Shown: positions 42,371-53,336 of the stretch, piece by piece | Position numbering within the stretch: position 1 is the stretch's first letter | Layout of the letters: the number at the start of each line of letters is the position of its first letter | Origin: JAOUEA01 sp963810945 | GTDB lineage: Bacteria > Actinomycetota > UBA4738 > HRBIN12 | Direction: 5' to 3' | Length of the DNA stretch: 64,000 nt | Assembly (NCBI GenBank): GCA_963810945.1 | Contig: CAWEPI010000014.1 | Coordinates: 186,001-250,000 of the forward strand | Translations under genes and position numbers: made by a program | The notes under the pieces: generated by a model | What the model was told of the DNA's origin: nothing | Seen by the model: only the letters and a program-made list of their open reading frames with translations | Database searches by the model: none

Positions 42371-44798
42371 GTGAAGGATCAGTACCAGGTCGTCGTGATC
42401 GGCGGCGGCATCGTCGGGCTGCAGCGTGCTGTATCACCTGACGCTGCGCGGCATGACGGACGTCGCGCTGATCGAGCGCGAGGAGCTCACCGCGGGGTCC
42501 ACCTGGCACGCGGCCGGCGGGTTCCACGCGATCAACGCCGACACGCGGATCGCGGCGCTGCAGAAGTACACGATCGGCCTCTACCCCCAGGTCGAGGAGG
42601 AGTGCGGCCAGAGCGCCGGGCTCCACATGTCGGGCGGGATGGAGCTCGCAGGCACGCCCGAGCGCTGGCACTGGCTGAAGTCCGAGCTCCAATGGCTGCG
42701 CACCCAGGACACCGACGCCTATCTGCTCACCCCCGACGAGGCGGTCGAGCTCGTGCCGATCATCGATCCGACCGGCCTCTACGGCGCGCTCTTCGATCCG
42801 CTCGAGGGCAACCTCGATCCGAACGGCGCCACGCAGGCGTACGCGGGCGCCGCCCGCAAGCGGGGCGCCGAGGTGATCCAGCGCAACCGCGTCCTCTCGC
42901 TCACGCCCATCGCGGGCGGCGAGTGGCGCGTCGAGACCGAGCAGGGCGACATCACGGCCGAGCACGTCGTGAACGCCGCCGGGCTGTGGGCGCGGCAGGG
43001 TCGGCCACATGGTCGGCGTCGACCACCCGCTCGTGCCGATGCCGCACCACTACCTCGTGACCGAGGAGGTGCCGCAGGTCGCCGCGATCGACGGGGACAT
43101 GCCCGCCGTCACCGACCTCGAGGGCTTCACCTACCTGCAGCAGGAGGGCCGGGGCGTGCTGCTCGGCGTGTACGAGCAGAACCCCCGTCACTGGAAGGTC
43201 GAGGGCGCGGACTGGGACTTCGGCCGGACGCTCTTCCCCGAGGAGCTCGACCGGATCATGCCGGAGCTCTCGATCGGCTTCGGGCGGTTCCCCGTCCTGC
43301 AGGACGTCGGCATCCGCCGCTGGGTGAACGGCGCGTTCACGTTCACGCCGGACGGCAACCCGCTCGTCGGGCCGGTCGACGGCGTCCCGAACTACTGGGC
43401 GGCCTGTGGGTGCATGGCCGGCTTCTCGCAGTGCGCCGGCATCGGCCTCGCGCGTCGCGAACTGGATCGCCGACGGCGACCCGGGCTACGACGTCTTCGG
43501 CATGGACGTCGCGCGGTTCGGCCCGTACGCGTCGAACGACCGGTACCTGCGCGCGACGACGGCGCAGTTCTACGCACGCCGCTTCGTGATGGCCTACCCG
43601 AACGAGGAGCTCCCGGCGGGGCGTCCGCTCAAGACGACGCCGTGCTACGACGAGCTCAGTGCGGCGGGCGCGCGGTTCACGGTGAACTGGGGACTGGAGG
43701 TGCCGCTCTACTTCGCGCCGAGGCCGGACTTCGAGGAGAACGACACGCTGGGGCGCTCGAACGCCGAGCCCATCGTGGGCGAGGAGGTCGAGGCGGTCCG
43801 CACGGCGGCGGGCGCGTACGAGATCGCGCAATACGCACGCTACGAGGTGCGCGGACCCGGGGCCGAGGCCTGGCTCGACCGGTTGGTGGCGAGCCGCATC
43901 CCGCCGGTCGGGACGATCCGGCTCGCGCCCATGCTGAACGAGGCCGGACGGTTGATGGGCGACCTCACCGTCGCGCGCCTCGACGACGACCGGTTCTGGC
44001 TCACCGGCTCCTACTACCTGCAGGACTGGCACGCGCGTTGGTTCCGCGCGCACCTGCCGCCGAGCGGGGTCACGCTCACGAACATCACCGACGCGTGGAT
44101 GGGCTTCTCGGTCTCGGGACCGGCGTCGCGCGCGATCCTCGCCGAGCTCGCGCACGACGACGTCTCGAACGAGGCCTTCGGCTTCCTCGCGCATCCGGCG
44201 GATGGACGTCGGGACCGCGCAGGCGGTGGTCGGGCGGATCTCGCTCACGGGCGAGCTGGGCTACGAGATCGTCGTGCCCGCCAACCGTCACCGCACGCTG
44301 CTGCACGAGCTGCGCGAGGCCGGCACGCCCGCCGGGCTGCGCCTCATCGGCGACCGCGCGATCGACAGCCTGCGGCTGGAGAAGGGCTACGGCATCTGGT
44401 CTGCCGAGTTCCGGCAGGACTACACGCCCGCGATGAGCGGCCTCGATCGCTTCGTCGCGTTCGACAAGGGCGAGTTCGTCGGCGCCGACGCCGTCCGCCG
44501 CGCACGCGACGAATCACCGGCGCAACGGCTGGTCCTGCTGGAGGTGGATGCCACCGACGCCGATGCCTCCGCGGACGAGGGGATCTGGATCGAGGATCGA
44601 CGGGTGGGCTTCGTCACCTCGGGGGCGTACGGGCATCACGTCGGCAAGAGCCTCGCGTTGGCCTACGTCGAGAGCGAGGTCGCCGCGTCGGCGCCCGAGC
44701 TCACGGTGTTCGTGGTGGGCGAGCCGCGCACCGCGCGGATCCTCCCCGAGATCCCCTACGATCCGAAGGGCGCCAGGCTCCGCGACCTCACCGCCTGA
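42371..44798 (+). CDS. FAD-dependent dimethylglycine/sarcosine dehydrogenase-like protein with GcvT domain, four frameshifts
   Basis: About 807 aa when corrected. FAD motif VVVIGGGIVG at the N-terminus, the STWHAAGG segment whose His binds FAD covalently in dimethylglycine dehydrogenase, then the FAO_M and GcvT folate-binding domains (YARYEVRGPGAEAWLDRLV, RISLTGELGYEI, IDSLRLEKGYGIW). It demethylates an N-methylated amino acid and passes the one-carbon unit to tetrahydrofolate. Four single extra bases interrupt the frame near 42420, 43000, 43455 and 44205. Length is 3n+1, matching four insertions. GTG 42371. Probably intact in the organism. Confidence 0.82.
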
Positions 44799-44832
44799 GC
44801 GCCGCCCTCCCGTGGTGAGCGCGCCGACGTCC

Positions 44833-46469
44833 TCAGGCGCCGACGAGGTCGCGGCGGCCGAACGCGAGGACCCCCCCGAGCGCGGCGAGCAGGCCGAGCC
44901 CGACCAGCCATGCCGCGGCCGTCCAGTCCGGGCTGGCCGCGGGCGCCGGCGTGATGTGCAGGAGGGGTGACGTGTCGCGCAGCCACTGGCCCGAGCTGAA
45001 GATCGAGGAGAAGATCTCCACGAGGAACGACCAGACCACGAGCCCGTAGGCCACGCCGATCGCGCCCCGCGGCCACAACCCGTACGCGAGCGCGCCGATG
45101 CCGAGCACGAACACCGCCGGCGGGGCGACGTTGAGCCCCGCCTGCAGCAGCTCGCCCAGGCCGATGCCCGCGTGCTGGCTCGTCGCCCCGACCCATGCGG
45201 CGAGACCCACGATCACGCTCGCCGCGAGCACGAGGCCCACCCCCACACCGAGGCGGACCCCCAGCCAGCGCCAGCGTGCGACGGGGCGCACGAGCAGGTT
45301 GTCGAGATGCCCGTCCGCCTCTTCGTTGCGGACGGCAGCGATCTGACCTGCGACCGCGATGGCCACGAGGCCCGCCGCCACCACGAACACGAACCCCAGG
45401 TACGAGGCCGCGCCCGCGCCCGTCCCGCCGAGCCGTTCGATCGCCTTCTCCAGTCCGGGCGATCCCTTCAGCGCGCTCCCCGCGGCTTGGGCGACCAGAC
45501 CGAAGACCAGGCCGGTCGCGGCGATCGCCGCGATCCACCCGACGATCACCGGCCGCGTGAGGCGGAGCGTCAGCCCGGCCTCCCCTCCAAGCAGGAGCGT
45601 CCGCGCCCGCGGTGTGTCGCGGCTGCCGAACGCGCTCGCCCCGAGATCCCGTCGCTTCGCGATCAGGACCGCGGCGACGAGCGCCGATCCGACGAGGGCG
45701 ACCATCGGGACGAACCCCACCAGGCGCGATCCCGTCAGGACGCGGATCTCCTCGATCCATCCGAGCGGACTCGCCCACCTGAGCCAGGCCAGGCTCGCGT
45801 CGGAATCGGCCACCATCCTGATCAGGTAGGAGGCCGCGAGGACGCCGGCACCCAAGAGGTTCGCGTCGTGTCGGGTGGCGGAGAGCTCGGAGACGAGCAT
45901 GCCGATCGCCATGAACATCGCTGCCGCCGCCGCGATCGCGGAGACGAAGACGAGCGACGCACCGACCCCGATGCCGACCTTCGCGCTCGAGCCCCCGGCA
46001 ACCGCGAAGACGGCCATCGGCACCCAGAGGGCGACGACGCCCGCGCCCAACCCGATCGCCGCCTGCACCGCGGCGGCTCCCCGGGTGGTGTGCCCCGACA
46101 GGAGCAGCTCCCATCGACCCGCGTCCTCCTCGCCACGCAGCACGCGGGTCGCGATCACCAGTCCCCAGATCGCCGCGAGGATGATCAGCGTGATCCCGAC
46201 CTTGTACGCCGTGTAGCCGGCCACGGTGTCCATGCGGCGGATGGGGCCGAACACGGCCTCGAACCCCGCGTTGCCCTGCACCGAGAGCGCCAATCTGCGC
46301 CCTGCGAGGCCGCCGTCGGGAACGTGGTGGTGTAGGTCGCCTCGGTCGCGGCGATCATCACGCCGAAGAGCAGCCCCCACAGGGCCCCCTGCTTGGCCGC
46401 GCGCCTCGCGGTCGTGACGGCCACCGCCCGCGAGGCCCGGCGGTCGTCGTAGACCTCCTTACGTCGCAT
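44833..46469 (-). CDS. ABC exporter permease, DrrB/ABC-2 type, one frameshift
   Basis: About 545 aa with twelve or so hydrophobic helices in two halves, like fused ABC-2 permeases of Actinomycetota. The N-terminus (AAKQGALWGLLFGVMIAATE, YTTTFPTA) lies in one frame and joins near 46300 to LALSVQGNAGFEAVFGPI in another; here a base seems missing, not added. The central FRGEEDAGRWELLLSG-like loop (VLRGEEDAGRWELLL) and NEEADGHLDNLLVRPVARWR are family marks. ATG 46469 overlaps the ATPase end by 11 bases. The substrate may be a drug or lipid. Confidence 0.82.
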
Positions 46470-47361
46470 CGGGCGGCCCTCCGTCGGCCCCGTAGTGGGA
46501 CAGGAAGAGCTCCTCGAGCGAAGGCTCCCGGCTGACGAGGTGCCGGACGCCGGCGGCCACCAACACGCCGAGGAGCGGCTCCACGGAGCCGACGACCTGG
46601 CAGCGGATCCGGTCGCCGTCGACCTCGACGCCGTCCACGCCCGGGATGCTCGAGAGATCGGGCACGCTCCCGTCGAGCTCGGCCTCGACGGTGAGCGCCG
46701 ACAGGTGCCGCATCTCGGCCAGCGTTCCCACCTCCACGAGCCGTCCGGCCCGCAGGATCGCGATCCGGTCGCAGAGGGCCTCGACCTCGCTCATGATGTG
46801 CGACGACAGGAAGATCGTCTGGCCGCGTTCGCGCGCCTCGGCGGCGCAGTCGCGGAAGGCGCGCTCCATGAGTGGGTCCAGGCCGCTCGTGGGCTCGTCC
46901 AGCAGCAGCAGGTCCGCGCGCGTCATCAGCCCGGCGATCAGGATCAGCTTCTGTCGGTTGCCCTTGGAGTAGGCACGGACCTTCCTGGTCGGATCGAACT
47001 CGAACCGCTCGATGAGCTGGTCGCGATACGCGATGTCGACCCGCCCCGAGACTGAGCCGAGCAGGTGGAGCGTCTCCGTCCCGGTGAGGGAGGGCCACAG
47101 GTTCGCCTCGCCCGGGACGTACGCGACCCGGCGGTGCGCCGCGACCGGATCGGCCTGGCAATCCACGCCGAAGATCTCCGCCCGTCCGGCGGTCGCGCGG
47201 ATCAGGCCGAGCAGCAACCGGATCGTCGTCGTCTTCCCGGCGCCGTTCGGCCCCAGGTAGCCGAGCACCTCACCCTCGGGCACCTCGAGGTCCAGCGAGA
47301 CGAGCGCCTTCGTCTGGCCGAAGGTCTTCGACAGGGCCTCCGTGCGGATCGCGCTGGCCAT
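46459..47361 (-). CDS. ABC exporter ATPase, DrrA/CcmA type
   Basis: 300 aa. Walker A YLGPNGAGKTT, signature YSKGNRQKLIL (a KGNRQK variant of SGGQ seen in this subfamily), Walker B LLLLDEPTSGLD and switch His in LSSHIMSEVEAL. C-terminal extension from about residue 215 is the DrrA-type regulatory domain. Pairs with the fused permease downstream. ATG 47361 lies a few bases after the MFS gene, so the exporters and the transhydrogenase form one minus-strand operon. Confidence 0.92.
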   Translation of the reverse strand: MASAIRTEALSKTFGQTKALVSLDLEVPEGEVLGYLGPNGAGKTTTIRLLLGLIRATAGRAEIFGVDCQADPVAAHRRVAYVPGEANLWPSLTGTETLHLLGSVSGRVDIAYRDQLIERFEFDPTRKVRAYSKGNRQKLILIAGLMTRADLLLLDEPTSGLDPLMERAFRDCAAEARERGQTIFLSSHIMSEVEALCDRIAILRAGRLVEVGTLAEMRHLSALTVEAELDGSVPDLSSIPGVDGVEVDGDRIRCQVVGSVEPLLGVLVAAGVRHLVSREPSLEELFLSHYGADGGPPDAT

Positions 47362-47365
47362 ATGC

Positions 47366-48683
47366 TCAGTCTCCCGCGCTCGGAGGGTCCGTGCCAGGCA
47401 TGGACCCTTGCCCGGCGAGCTCGAGCGAGCCGTCCCGCTCGGGGTCGCGCGCCCCGGGCATGAACAGGAACAACAGGGTCGCCGCCGCCCCGAGGATCCC
47501 CGCGACGATCAGGACGTCGTCCGCGCCGAAGGCGGTCGCGAGCGGACCCACGACCAGGAACGACACGGGCGCCCCCAGGATCGTGATCATCCAATCGAGC
47601 GAGGACACGCGGCCGAGGAGTTCGTTGGGGACCAGCCGCTGCATCGCCGTGAACCAGATCACGACCAGCACCGAGATCGCGCCCTCCGCCACGAACGAAG
47701 CGGCCATGGCCTGCGGGACGTTGGCCACGATCCCGAACGCGGCGGTCATCCCCATCCCGATGGCCCACGCGACGTACATCACGGTGATCGGTTTGCGCGG
47801 CAGACCTCCCCGTTGCGCCATGACGAGCGAGGCGATGATCGAGCCCACCCCGCCGGCGCCGAACACGAGGGCCAGCTGGAGCTCCGTCCCGTGCATCTGA
47901 TCCGTCACCACGAACGGCACGAGTGTCTCCCACGGCCCCCAGACGCAGAACAGGCTGACCATCCCGCCGAGGAGCCCCCATCGCAGCCACGGGGTCGATC
48001 GCACGTACGCGATGCCCTCGCGGACGTCGGTCCACAGATCCGTCTGCGTCCTCGCCGTGCCCCGGATCCGCGCGCACGCGCATCATCGAGATGCAGACGG
48101 CGGACACGATGAACGTGAGCCCGTCGGCGATGAAGGCCCAACCCGTCCCGGCCACCCCCACGACGACGGCCCCGATCAGCGGACCGACCACGATCATCGC
48201 GAGCGGCCGCACGGTGGAGCCGATCGAGTTCGCCTGCACCAGCTGGTCCTCGGGCACGATCATCGGGACGATCGAGCTGAACGCGGGCCAGAAGATCGCC
48301 TGGCCCGCCCCGTAGACGAACACGAGAGCGACCAGCAACGGGATCGTGATCACATCGGTCAGGATCAGGGCTCCGATCGCGCCGATCGCGGCGAGGCGCA
48401 GGAGATCACCGATGATCATCAGGTGCCGGCGATCCATCCGATCGGAGAGCGCTCCGGTCGCGAGCAGGAAGAGCACCTGCGGGAGCGACCAGGCGGCGCC
48501 GACGAGCGAGAAGACCGCGGGAGAGGCCTCCAGGTCCTTGTAGACGAGCCACGCGACGGCGAACACGTAGATCCCGTCGCCGATCATCGAGACCGTCTGC
48601 CCGATCCAGAGCAGCCGGAAGTCGCGGTGGCGAAGGGGTCGCAGCACGCCGACGCGCTCGAACAGCGGAGCGGACTCGCTCAT
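47366..48683 (-). CDS. MFS transporter, one frameshift
   Basis: About 438 aa with 12 predicted helices. N-terminal half: RDFRLLWIGQTVSMIGDGIY and GALSDRMDRRHLMIIGD, the MFS loop 2-3 motif. Near 48060 one extra base shifts the frame, after which DLWTDVREGIAYV, TPWLRWGLLGGMVSLF and ELLGRVSSLDWM continue the fold. Length is 3n+1. It resembles the MFS_3 enterobactin/macrolide exporter group. ATG 48683 overlaps the SthA stop (ATGA). Confidence 0.82.
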
Positions 48684-50092
48684 CTCGCTGGCCCGCCCAT
48701 CCGACCCAGCGCGTCATAGGCCGCGTACTTGAAGGCCTCACCGAGCGTCGGGTAGTTGAAGACCGTCTCGATGAAGGTCTCCACGGTCCCGCCGAGCGTG
48801 ATCGCCATCTCTCCCACGTGCACGAGTTCGGAAGCGCGTTCACCGATGCAGTGACATCCGAGGAGTGCGCGCGTCGCTCGATCGAAGACCAGCTTCACCA
48901 TGCCGTCGCGGTCACCGAGGATCTGGCCCCGCGCGTTGTCGCGGAAGAACGCCCGGCCGACCACCACGTCCACCCCCCGCGCCTCCGCCTCTCGCTCGCC
49001 GAGGCCCACGCAGCTCACTTCCGGGATCGTGTAGACGCCATAGGGCAGGAGGCTCGAGACCCGCTGCTTGTAGTCGAAGCCGAACGCGCGGCACACGGCC
49101 ACCCGCGCCTGCTCCATCGACGTCGAGGCGAGCGCCGGGAAACCGATCACGTCGCCCGCGGCGTAGATCGCCAGGGTCGCCGTCCGGAACTCCTCGTCGA
49201 CCACGACGTAGCCGCGGGCGTCCGTCTCCACGCCGGCCGCCTCGAGGTTCAGGTCGGCCGTGTTCCCGGTGCGTCCCGACGCGACCAGGATCTGCTCGGA
49301 CGCGATCGGCGTGCCCGACCTCAGTCGGCACGCGAGCCGCCCGTCCGGCTCGCGCCGCACCTCCTCGGCCTCGTCGCCGAGGTGCGGCACCACCCCGAGG
49401 TGCGTCATCGCCTCCAGCAACCGCTCCCCCATCTCGTGATCGAGGAACGGCAGCAACGTGTCGCGTTTCTCGACGAGATGCACCTCGACCCCCAGCGCCG
49501 CGAACATCGAGGCATACTCGCAGCCGATCACGCCGCCCCCCAGCACCGCGAGCGAGGACGGGAGCCGATCGATCCCGAGGATGTCGTTCGAGTCGTGGAC
49601 GTGGGGATCGTCGAAGGGGATCGCGGGCGGGCGGAAGGGATGCGATCCGGTGGCGATCAGCGCGGCGTCGAAGGCGAGCGTGCGAACCCCGCGATCCCCG
49701 GTCACCTCCACGGTATCGGCGGCGGCGAAGCGCGCCGCTCCGTGGATCTGCTCGACGCCGTGCGCCTCGAGGTTCCGCACGACCCGCGCGGACTCCAGCC
49801 CGCGCACCGCGTCCTTGCGGGCGATCAGCTTGGCGACGGCGAGATGGGGCTCGACCTCCACCGTGACCCCGTACAGATCGAGCTGCCGATACCCGGAGAG
49901 GAACAACGCCGTCTCCCGGAGCGTCTTCGACGGCAGCGTTCCGGTGTGGACCGCCGCACCACCCGGTTCATCCTCGCGCTCGACGATCGCCACCCGCTTG
50001 CCGAAGTAGGCGGCCTGGGCGGCCCCCTTCTCCCCGGCCGGCCCGGCACCGATCACGACCAGATCGAACCGATCGACGTCGCTCAACCCCAT
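48680..50092 (-). CDS. sthA: Soluble pyridine nucleotide transhydrogenase
   Basis: 470 aa flavoprotein of the pyridine nucleotide-disulfide family. FAD motif VVIGAGPAGEKGAAQAA; the place of the redox Cys pair reads GGAAVHTGTLPSKTLRE, without CxxxxC, which is the signature of SthA. NAD-binding VLGGGVIGCEYASMF and dimer domain YTIPEVSCVGLGE are present. It moves hydride between NADPH and NAD. ATG 50092 behind GGAGAGAGG. First gene of the operon with MFS and ABC exporter. Confidence 0.93.
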   Translation of the reverse strand: MGLSDVDRFDLVVIGAGPAGEKGAAQAAYFGKRVAIVEREDEPGGAAVHTGTLPSKTLRETALFLSGYRQLDLYGVTVEVEPHLAVAKLIARKDAVRGLESARVVRNLEAHGVEQIHGAARFAAADTVEVTGDRGVRTLAFDAALIATGSHPFRPPAIPFDDPHVHDSNDILGIDRLPSSLAVLGGGVIGCEYASMFAALGVEVHLVEKRDTLLPFLDHEMGERLLEAMTHLGVVPHLGDEAEEVRREPDGRLACRLRSGTPIASEQILVASGRTGNTADLNLEAAGVETDARGYVVVDEEFRTATLAIYAAGDVIGFPALASTSMEQARVAVCRAFGFDYKQRVSSLLPYGVYTIPEVSCVGLGEREAEARGVDVVVGRAFFRDNARGQILGDRDGMVKLVFDRATRALLGCHCIGERASELVHVGEMAITLGGTVETFIETVFNYPTLGEAFKYAAYDALGRMGGPAR

Positions 50093-50224
50093 CGCCCTCT
50101 CTCCGGCGTCCGCGGCGGACGCCCCCTCAGTATCCAGGGCCACGGCCGTAGGGGGATGGCTCAAGGACGCGGCGCGCTCGGTCGACCCTTTAGGGAAGAG
50201 GCATGGGAGGAGTGAGGAGTCGCC

Positions 50225-50686
50225 ATGACGGTCGACCTTCCTGACGGGGACGATGCATCGCATGCGCCGTCGGAAGACGAGTTCCTCGAGGACCCGATCC
50301 GCCTGCTGATCGCCGACGACGACGACCGCACGACGATGGTCCTCCGCGACAGCCTGCCCGCCTTCGGCTTCGACGTCGTGGGCGAAGCGAGGAACGGCGA
50401 GGAGGCGGGTGACAAGGCCGCCTCACTGAAGCCCGAGGTCGTGCTCCTGGACCTGCGCATGCCCGACGTCGACGGCATGGAGGCGACGGTGCTGATCAAG
50501 GCCCAGGAGCCGAGGACCCAGGTGGTGATCCTCACGGCCTACTCGGAGCAGGGCTCCCGATGGGCCGCGGAGTTCGTGGGCGCCACCACCCTCTTGGAGA
50601 AGAACGCGCCGCTCGACGTGCTGGTCGACACCCTCCGCGCCGCGGCCCACGTCTACCGCACCTCGAGCTCCGAGGACGACGCTTGA
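50225..50686 (+). CDS. Single-domain response regulator
   Basis: 153 aa. An acidic N-terminal tail, then a receiver domain at about 25-145: acid pair in LLIADDDDRT, phospho-Asp in VVLLDLRMPDVDG, Thr in ILTAYSEQG and Lys in TLLEKNAPLD. There is no output domain, so it acts by protein contacts or as a phosphate sink. ATG 50225 behind GAGGAGTCG. Cognate kinase not seen beside it. Confidence 0.9.
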   Translation: MTVDLPDGDDASHAPSEDEFLEDPIRLLIADDDDRTTMVLRDSLPAFGFDVVGEARNGEEAGDKAASLKPEVVLLDLRMPDVDGMEATVLIKAQEPRTQVVILTAYSEQGSRWAAEFVGATTLLEKNAPLDVLVDTLRAAAHVYRTSSSEDDA

Positions 50687-50777
50687 CGGGCTCGATCTTC
50701 TCCCCGGATGTTGTCGATGTAGGCCTCAAGGGTCACCTGCTCTCCTCCCTCAGCTGCGGTCGTATGCTCGGCGAACG

Positions 50778-51203
50778 ATGTCCTTCACGCGGATAAGGGC
50801 GCACACCATCTCCACCCGGGTGGCCACCGGTGCGTACATCCTGCACTCGGGCTGGGAGAAGTGGCACGGCGACGACGAGCGGGCGCGGGGCATCCACGCG
50901 ATGGCCTCGGGCGCGTTCCCGTTCCTCGCCGACGTCCCGCCGGCGCGGTTCCTCAGGGCGCTCTCCGTAGCCGAGATGGGCATCGGAGCCGCGCTGCTCG
51001 CGCCGTTCGTCCCCGACCGGCTCGCCGGCGCGCCGCTGACGGCCTTCGCGGGAGCCCTGATGGCGATGTACCTGCGCACACCCGCGCTGCACCGACCGGG
51101 GAGCGTGTGGCCTACACCCGCCGGGATCGCCGTCAGCAAGGACGTGTGGATGCTCGGGATCGGCGTAGGGCTCCTCGTGGATCGCCCCGCATCCCCACGC
51201 TGA
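50778..51203 (+). CDS. DoxX-like membrane protein
   Basis: 141 aa with four hydrophobic stretches (RVATGAYILHSGWEKWHG; FLRALSVAEMGIGAALLAPF; LTAFAGALMAMYL; WMLGIGVGLLV). The ILHSGWEKW and PGSVWPTPAGIAVSKDVWM blocks fit DoxX/SURF4-like proteins, though more distant than usual. Function unknown. Confidence 0.65.
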   Translation: MSFTRIRAHTISTRVATGAYILHSGWEKWHGDDERARGIHAMASGAFPFLADVPPARFLRALSVAEMGIGAALLAPFVPDRLAGAPLTAFAGALMAMYLRTPALHRPGSVWPTPAGIAVSKDVWMLGIGVGLLVDRPASPR

Positions 51204-51291
51204 GTCCGCGCCGGGGAGTCGTCCGACCTCCAGAGCGAGGGTCACCCAACCGTTCGGCCGCCGACGCATCGGTGAAAGGCTGGGAAGTGCC

Positions 51292-52677
51292 TTGAGGAGC
51301 ACGCTGGAACTCGACCGGCTCAGCACGCAGGACGCGAGCAACCTGCGGATCGAGGCGCGCGGGGTCCCCATGCACGTGGCCGCGCTCGCGATCCTGGAGG
51401 GCGCTCCGTTGCGTGACGCCGAGGGCCGGCTGCGGCTCGAGGCCCTCCGGGGCGAGATCGGACGTCGGCTCCACCTCGCGCCCCGGCTGCGCCAGGTCAT
51501 CCACCGGCCGCGGCCGGGCCATGGCCGACCGTTCTGGGTGGACGATCCCGGCTTCGACATCGGCGCACACGTGCGGGAGTGCCCGATCGCCCCACCCGGA
51601 GATGAAGAGGCGTTGTTGCGGACGTGCGAGCGCCTGGACCGGCCGGCGCTCGATCGATCCCGACCGCCGTGGGAGCTGTGGTTCCTCACCGGTCTCGACG
51701 ACGGCCGTGTGGGGATGCTGATCCGCCTGCACCACGTCGTCGCCGACGGCGTCGCGTCGGTCGCGCTCCTCGGAACCCTCTTCGACGACAGCGCGGGTGC
51801 GACGGCGCCGATCGCGCCGCCGTGGGTCCCGGTGCCGATCCCCGCCTCGCGAGACATCCTGGCCGACAACGTCCGGAGCCGCGGCCGGTCGCTGGATCGC
51901 GCCATCTCTTGGCTCGCGCACCCTATGCCGGGGCTGAGGCGGCTCGGCGCGATACCCGCGTCCCTGGTGGACGTCTTCGGCGAGGGTTGGGCCCCCCGGT
52001 CGTCCCTCAACGTCCCCGTGGGGACCCGGCGGCGGCTCCTGCTCGCACGCGCGGACCTCGACCGGGCCAAGGACGCGGCCCACGCGCACGGCGCGAGCGT
52101 GAACGACGTCCTGTTGGCGGCGGTAGCCGGAGGCGCACGGGAGCTGCTGCGCAGCCGCGGCCAGCTGACGCCCGGGCTGAGGCTGCGGACATCCGTCCCG
52201 GTCTCCGTGCGGACCTCCCGAGACCGACCGGACGCGGGCAACCTCGTGGCGCTGATGATCGTCCCCCTCCCCGTGGCGGAGTCCAACCCCGTTCGGCTGC
52301 TCGAGGCGATCGCGCGCGAGACGGCCTCTCGGAAGCGACGCCCGCACGTGATGGGGCCGCTCCCCGGTTCGCTCCTCGTCCAGCGTGCGCTGATCGGCCT
52401 CATGAACCGTCAGCGGATGGTGAACCTGTTCACCAGCAACGTGCCCGGACCCACGGCGCCCCTGTACTTCGCGGGGGCGAGGGTCCTCGAGGTGTTCCAG
52501 GTCGGGGTCGTGCAGGGCAACGTCAGCCTCAGCGTGGGGATGCTCTCCTACGCAGGCCGACTGAACATCGACATCGTCGCCGACGCCGACATCAACCCGG
52601 ACCTGGATGCGTTCGCGGACGGACTGCGGGACACCCTGACGGCGTTGGGCGCGGCTCCGGTCGTGGCCGCCAGCTGA
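51292..52677 (+). CDS. Wax ester synthase / diacylglycerol acyltransferase (WS/DGAT)
   Basis: 461 aa. Catalytic HHxxxDG in RLHHVVADGVAS near residue 147; N-terminal LSTQDASNLRIEARGVPMHV, the acyl-binding region; PLNIDIVADADI-like end (GRLNIDIVADADINPD) and SNVPGP (TSNVPGPTAP) are family hallmarks. It esterifies acyl-CoA to diacylglycerol or fatty alcohols and makes storage lipid, as in mycobacteria and rhodococci. Start TTG 51292 behind GGGAAG. Confidence 0.93.
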   Translation: MRSTLELDRLSTQDASNLRIEARGVPMHVAALAILEGAPLRDAEGRLRLEALRGEIGRRLHLAPRLRQVIHRPRPGHGRPFWVDDPGFDIGAHVRECPIAPPGDEEALLRTCERLDRPALDRSRPPWELWFLTGLDDGRVGMLIRLHHVVADGVASVALLGTLFDDSAGATAPIAPPWVPVPIPASRDILADNVRSRGRSLDRAISWLAHPMPGLRRLGAIPASLVDVFGEGWAPRSSLNVPVGTRRRLLLARADLDRAKDAAHAHGASVNDVLLAAVAGGARELLRSRGQLTPGLRLRTSVPVSVRTSRDRPDAGNLVALMIVPLPVAESNPVRLLEAIARETASRKRRPHVMGPLPGSLLVQRALIGLMNRQRMVNLFTSNVPGPTAPLYFAGARVLEVFQVGVVQGNVSLSVGMLSYAGRLNIDIVADADINPDLDAFADGLRDTLTALGAAPVVAAS

Positions 52678-52790
52678 GTGGGGCTTCAGCCCATGGTCTC
52701 CCTGCGAGCGACCGGCGCGATCGTGTTCGAGGGCGAGGTCCTGCTCCGACTCAGCCTCTAGGATGGCGCGAACCGGCGAGAGGGAGTGAC

Positions 52791-53336
52791 ATGGCCGAGA
52801 CCGTCTCGATCGAGAACCAGCCCTACCTCAAGCGGAACCCGCTCGGCGTGCTCGGGCTGACCCTCCTGACCTTGGGGATCTACTTCCTCTACTGGTACTA
52901 CAAGGTGAACGACGAGCTCATGCGGTTCGAGCACGACCCCTCGATCAGCCCCACGCGCTCGCTGATGGCGATCCTCTTCGGGTGGATCATCATCGTGCCG
53001 CCGTTCATCGCGGTCTACAACACGGCCAAGCACGTGCAGGGGATCGAGCAGCGCCGGGCGATCCAACCACAGCTCGAACCGGCGCTCGTGATCGTGATCA
53101 TGCTGCTCCTGTCGGTCGCCAACGGCGTCTACATCCAGGAGCACCTCAACCGGATCTGGGAACGGGGGGCGAACGACGCAGCCCCACCCCCGCTGCCGAA
53201 CGCCTCGCCACCGCTGCCGCCGATGCCGGGGCCTGATACGTGGAGCCGTCCTACATCGAGGAGAACGCGGAGCAACTCCGGCGCATGCGCGCCTTGGTGG
53301 AGCGACTGGACGACGGCGCGCTCCGCACGCAGGTGA
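52791..53336 (+). CDS. DUF4234 membrane protein (end uncertain)
   Basis: Up to 181 aa. YLKRNPLGVLGLTLLTLGIY with FLYWYYKVNDEL is the DUF4234 hallmark, followed by two more hydrophobic segments (SLMAILFGWIIIVPPFIAVY, LVIVIMLLLSVANGVYI) and a Pro-rich tail. As printed, the frame runs 97 bases into the next gene and ends in Ser/Arg-rich residues. A single missing base would end it at TGA 53234. ATG 52791 has AGGGAGTG upstream. Confidence 0.75.
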   Translation: MAETVSIENQPYLKRNPLGVLGLTLLTLGIYFLYWYYKVNDELMRFEHDPSISPTRSLMAILFGWIIIVPPFIAVYNTAKHVQGIEQRRAIQPQLEPALVIVIMLLLSVANGVYIQEHLNRIWERGANDAAPPPLPNASPPLPPMPGPDTWSRPTSRRTRSNSGACAPWWSDWTTARSARR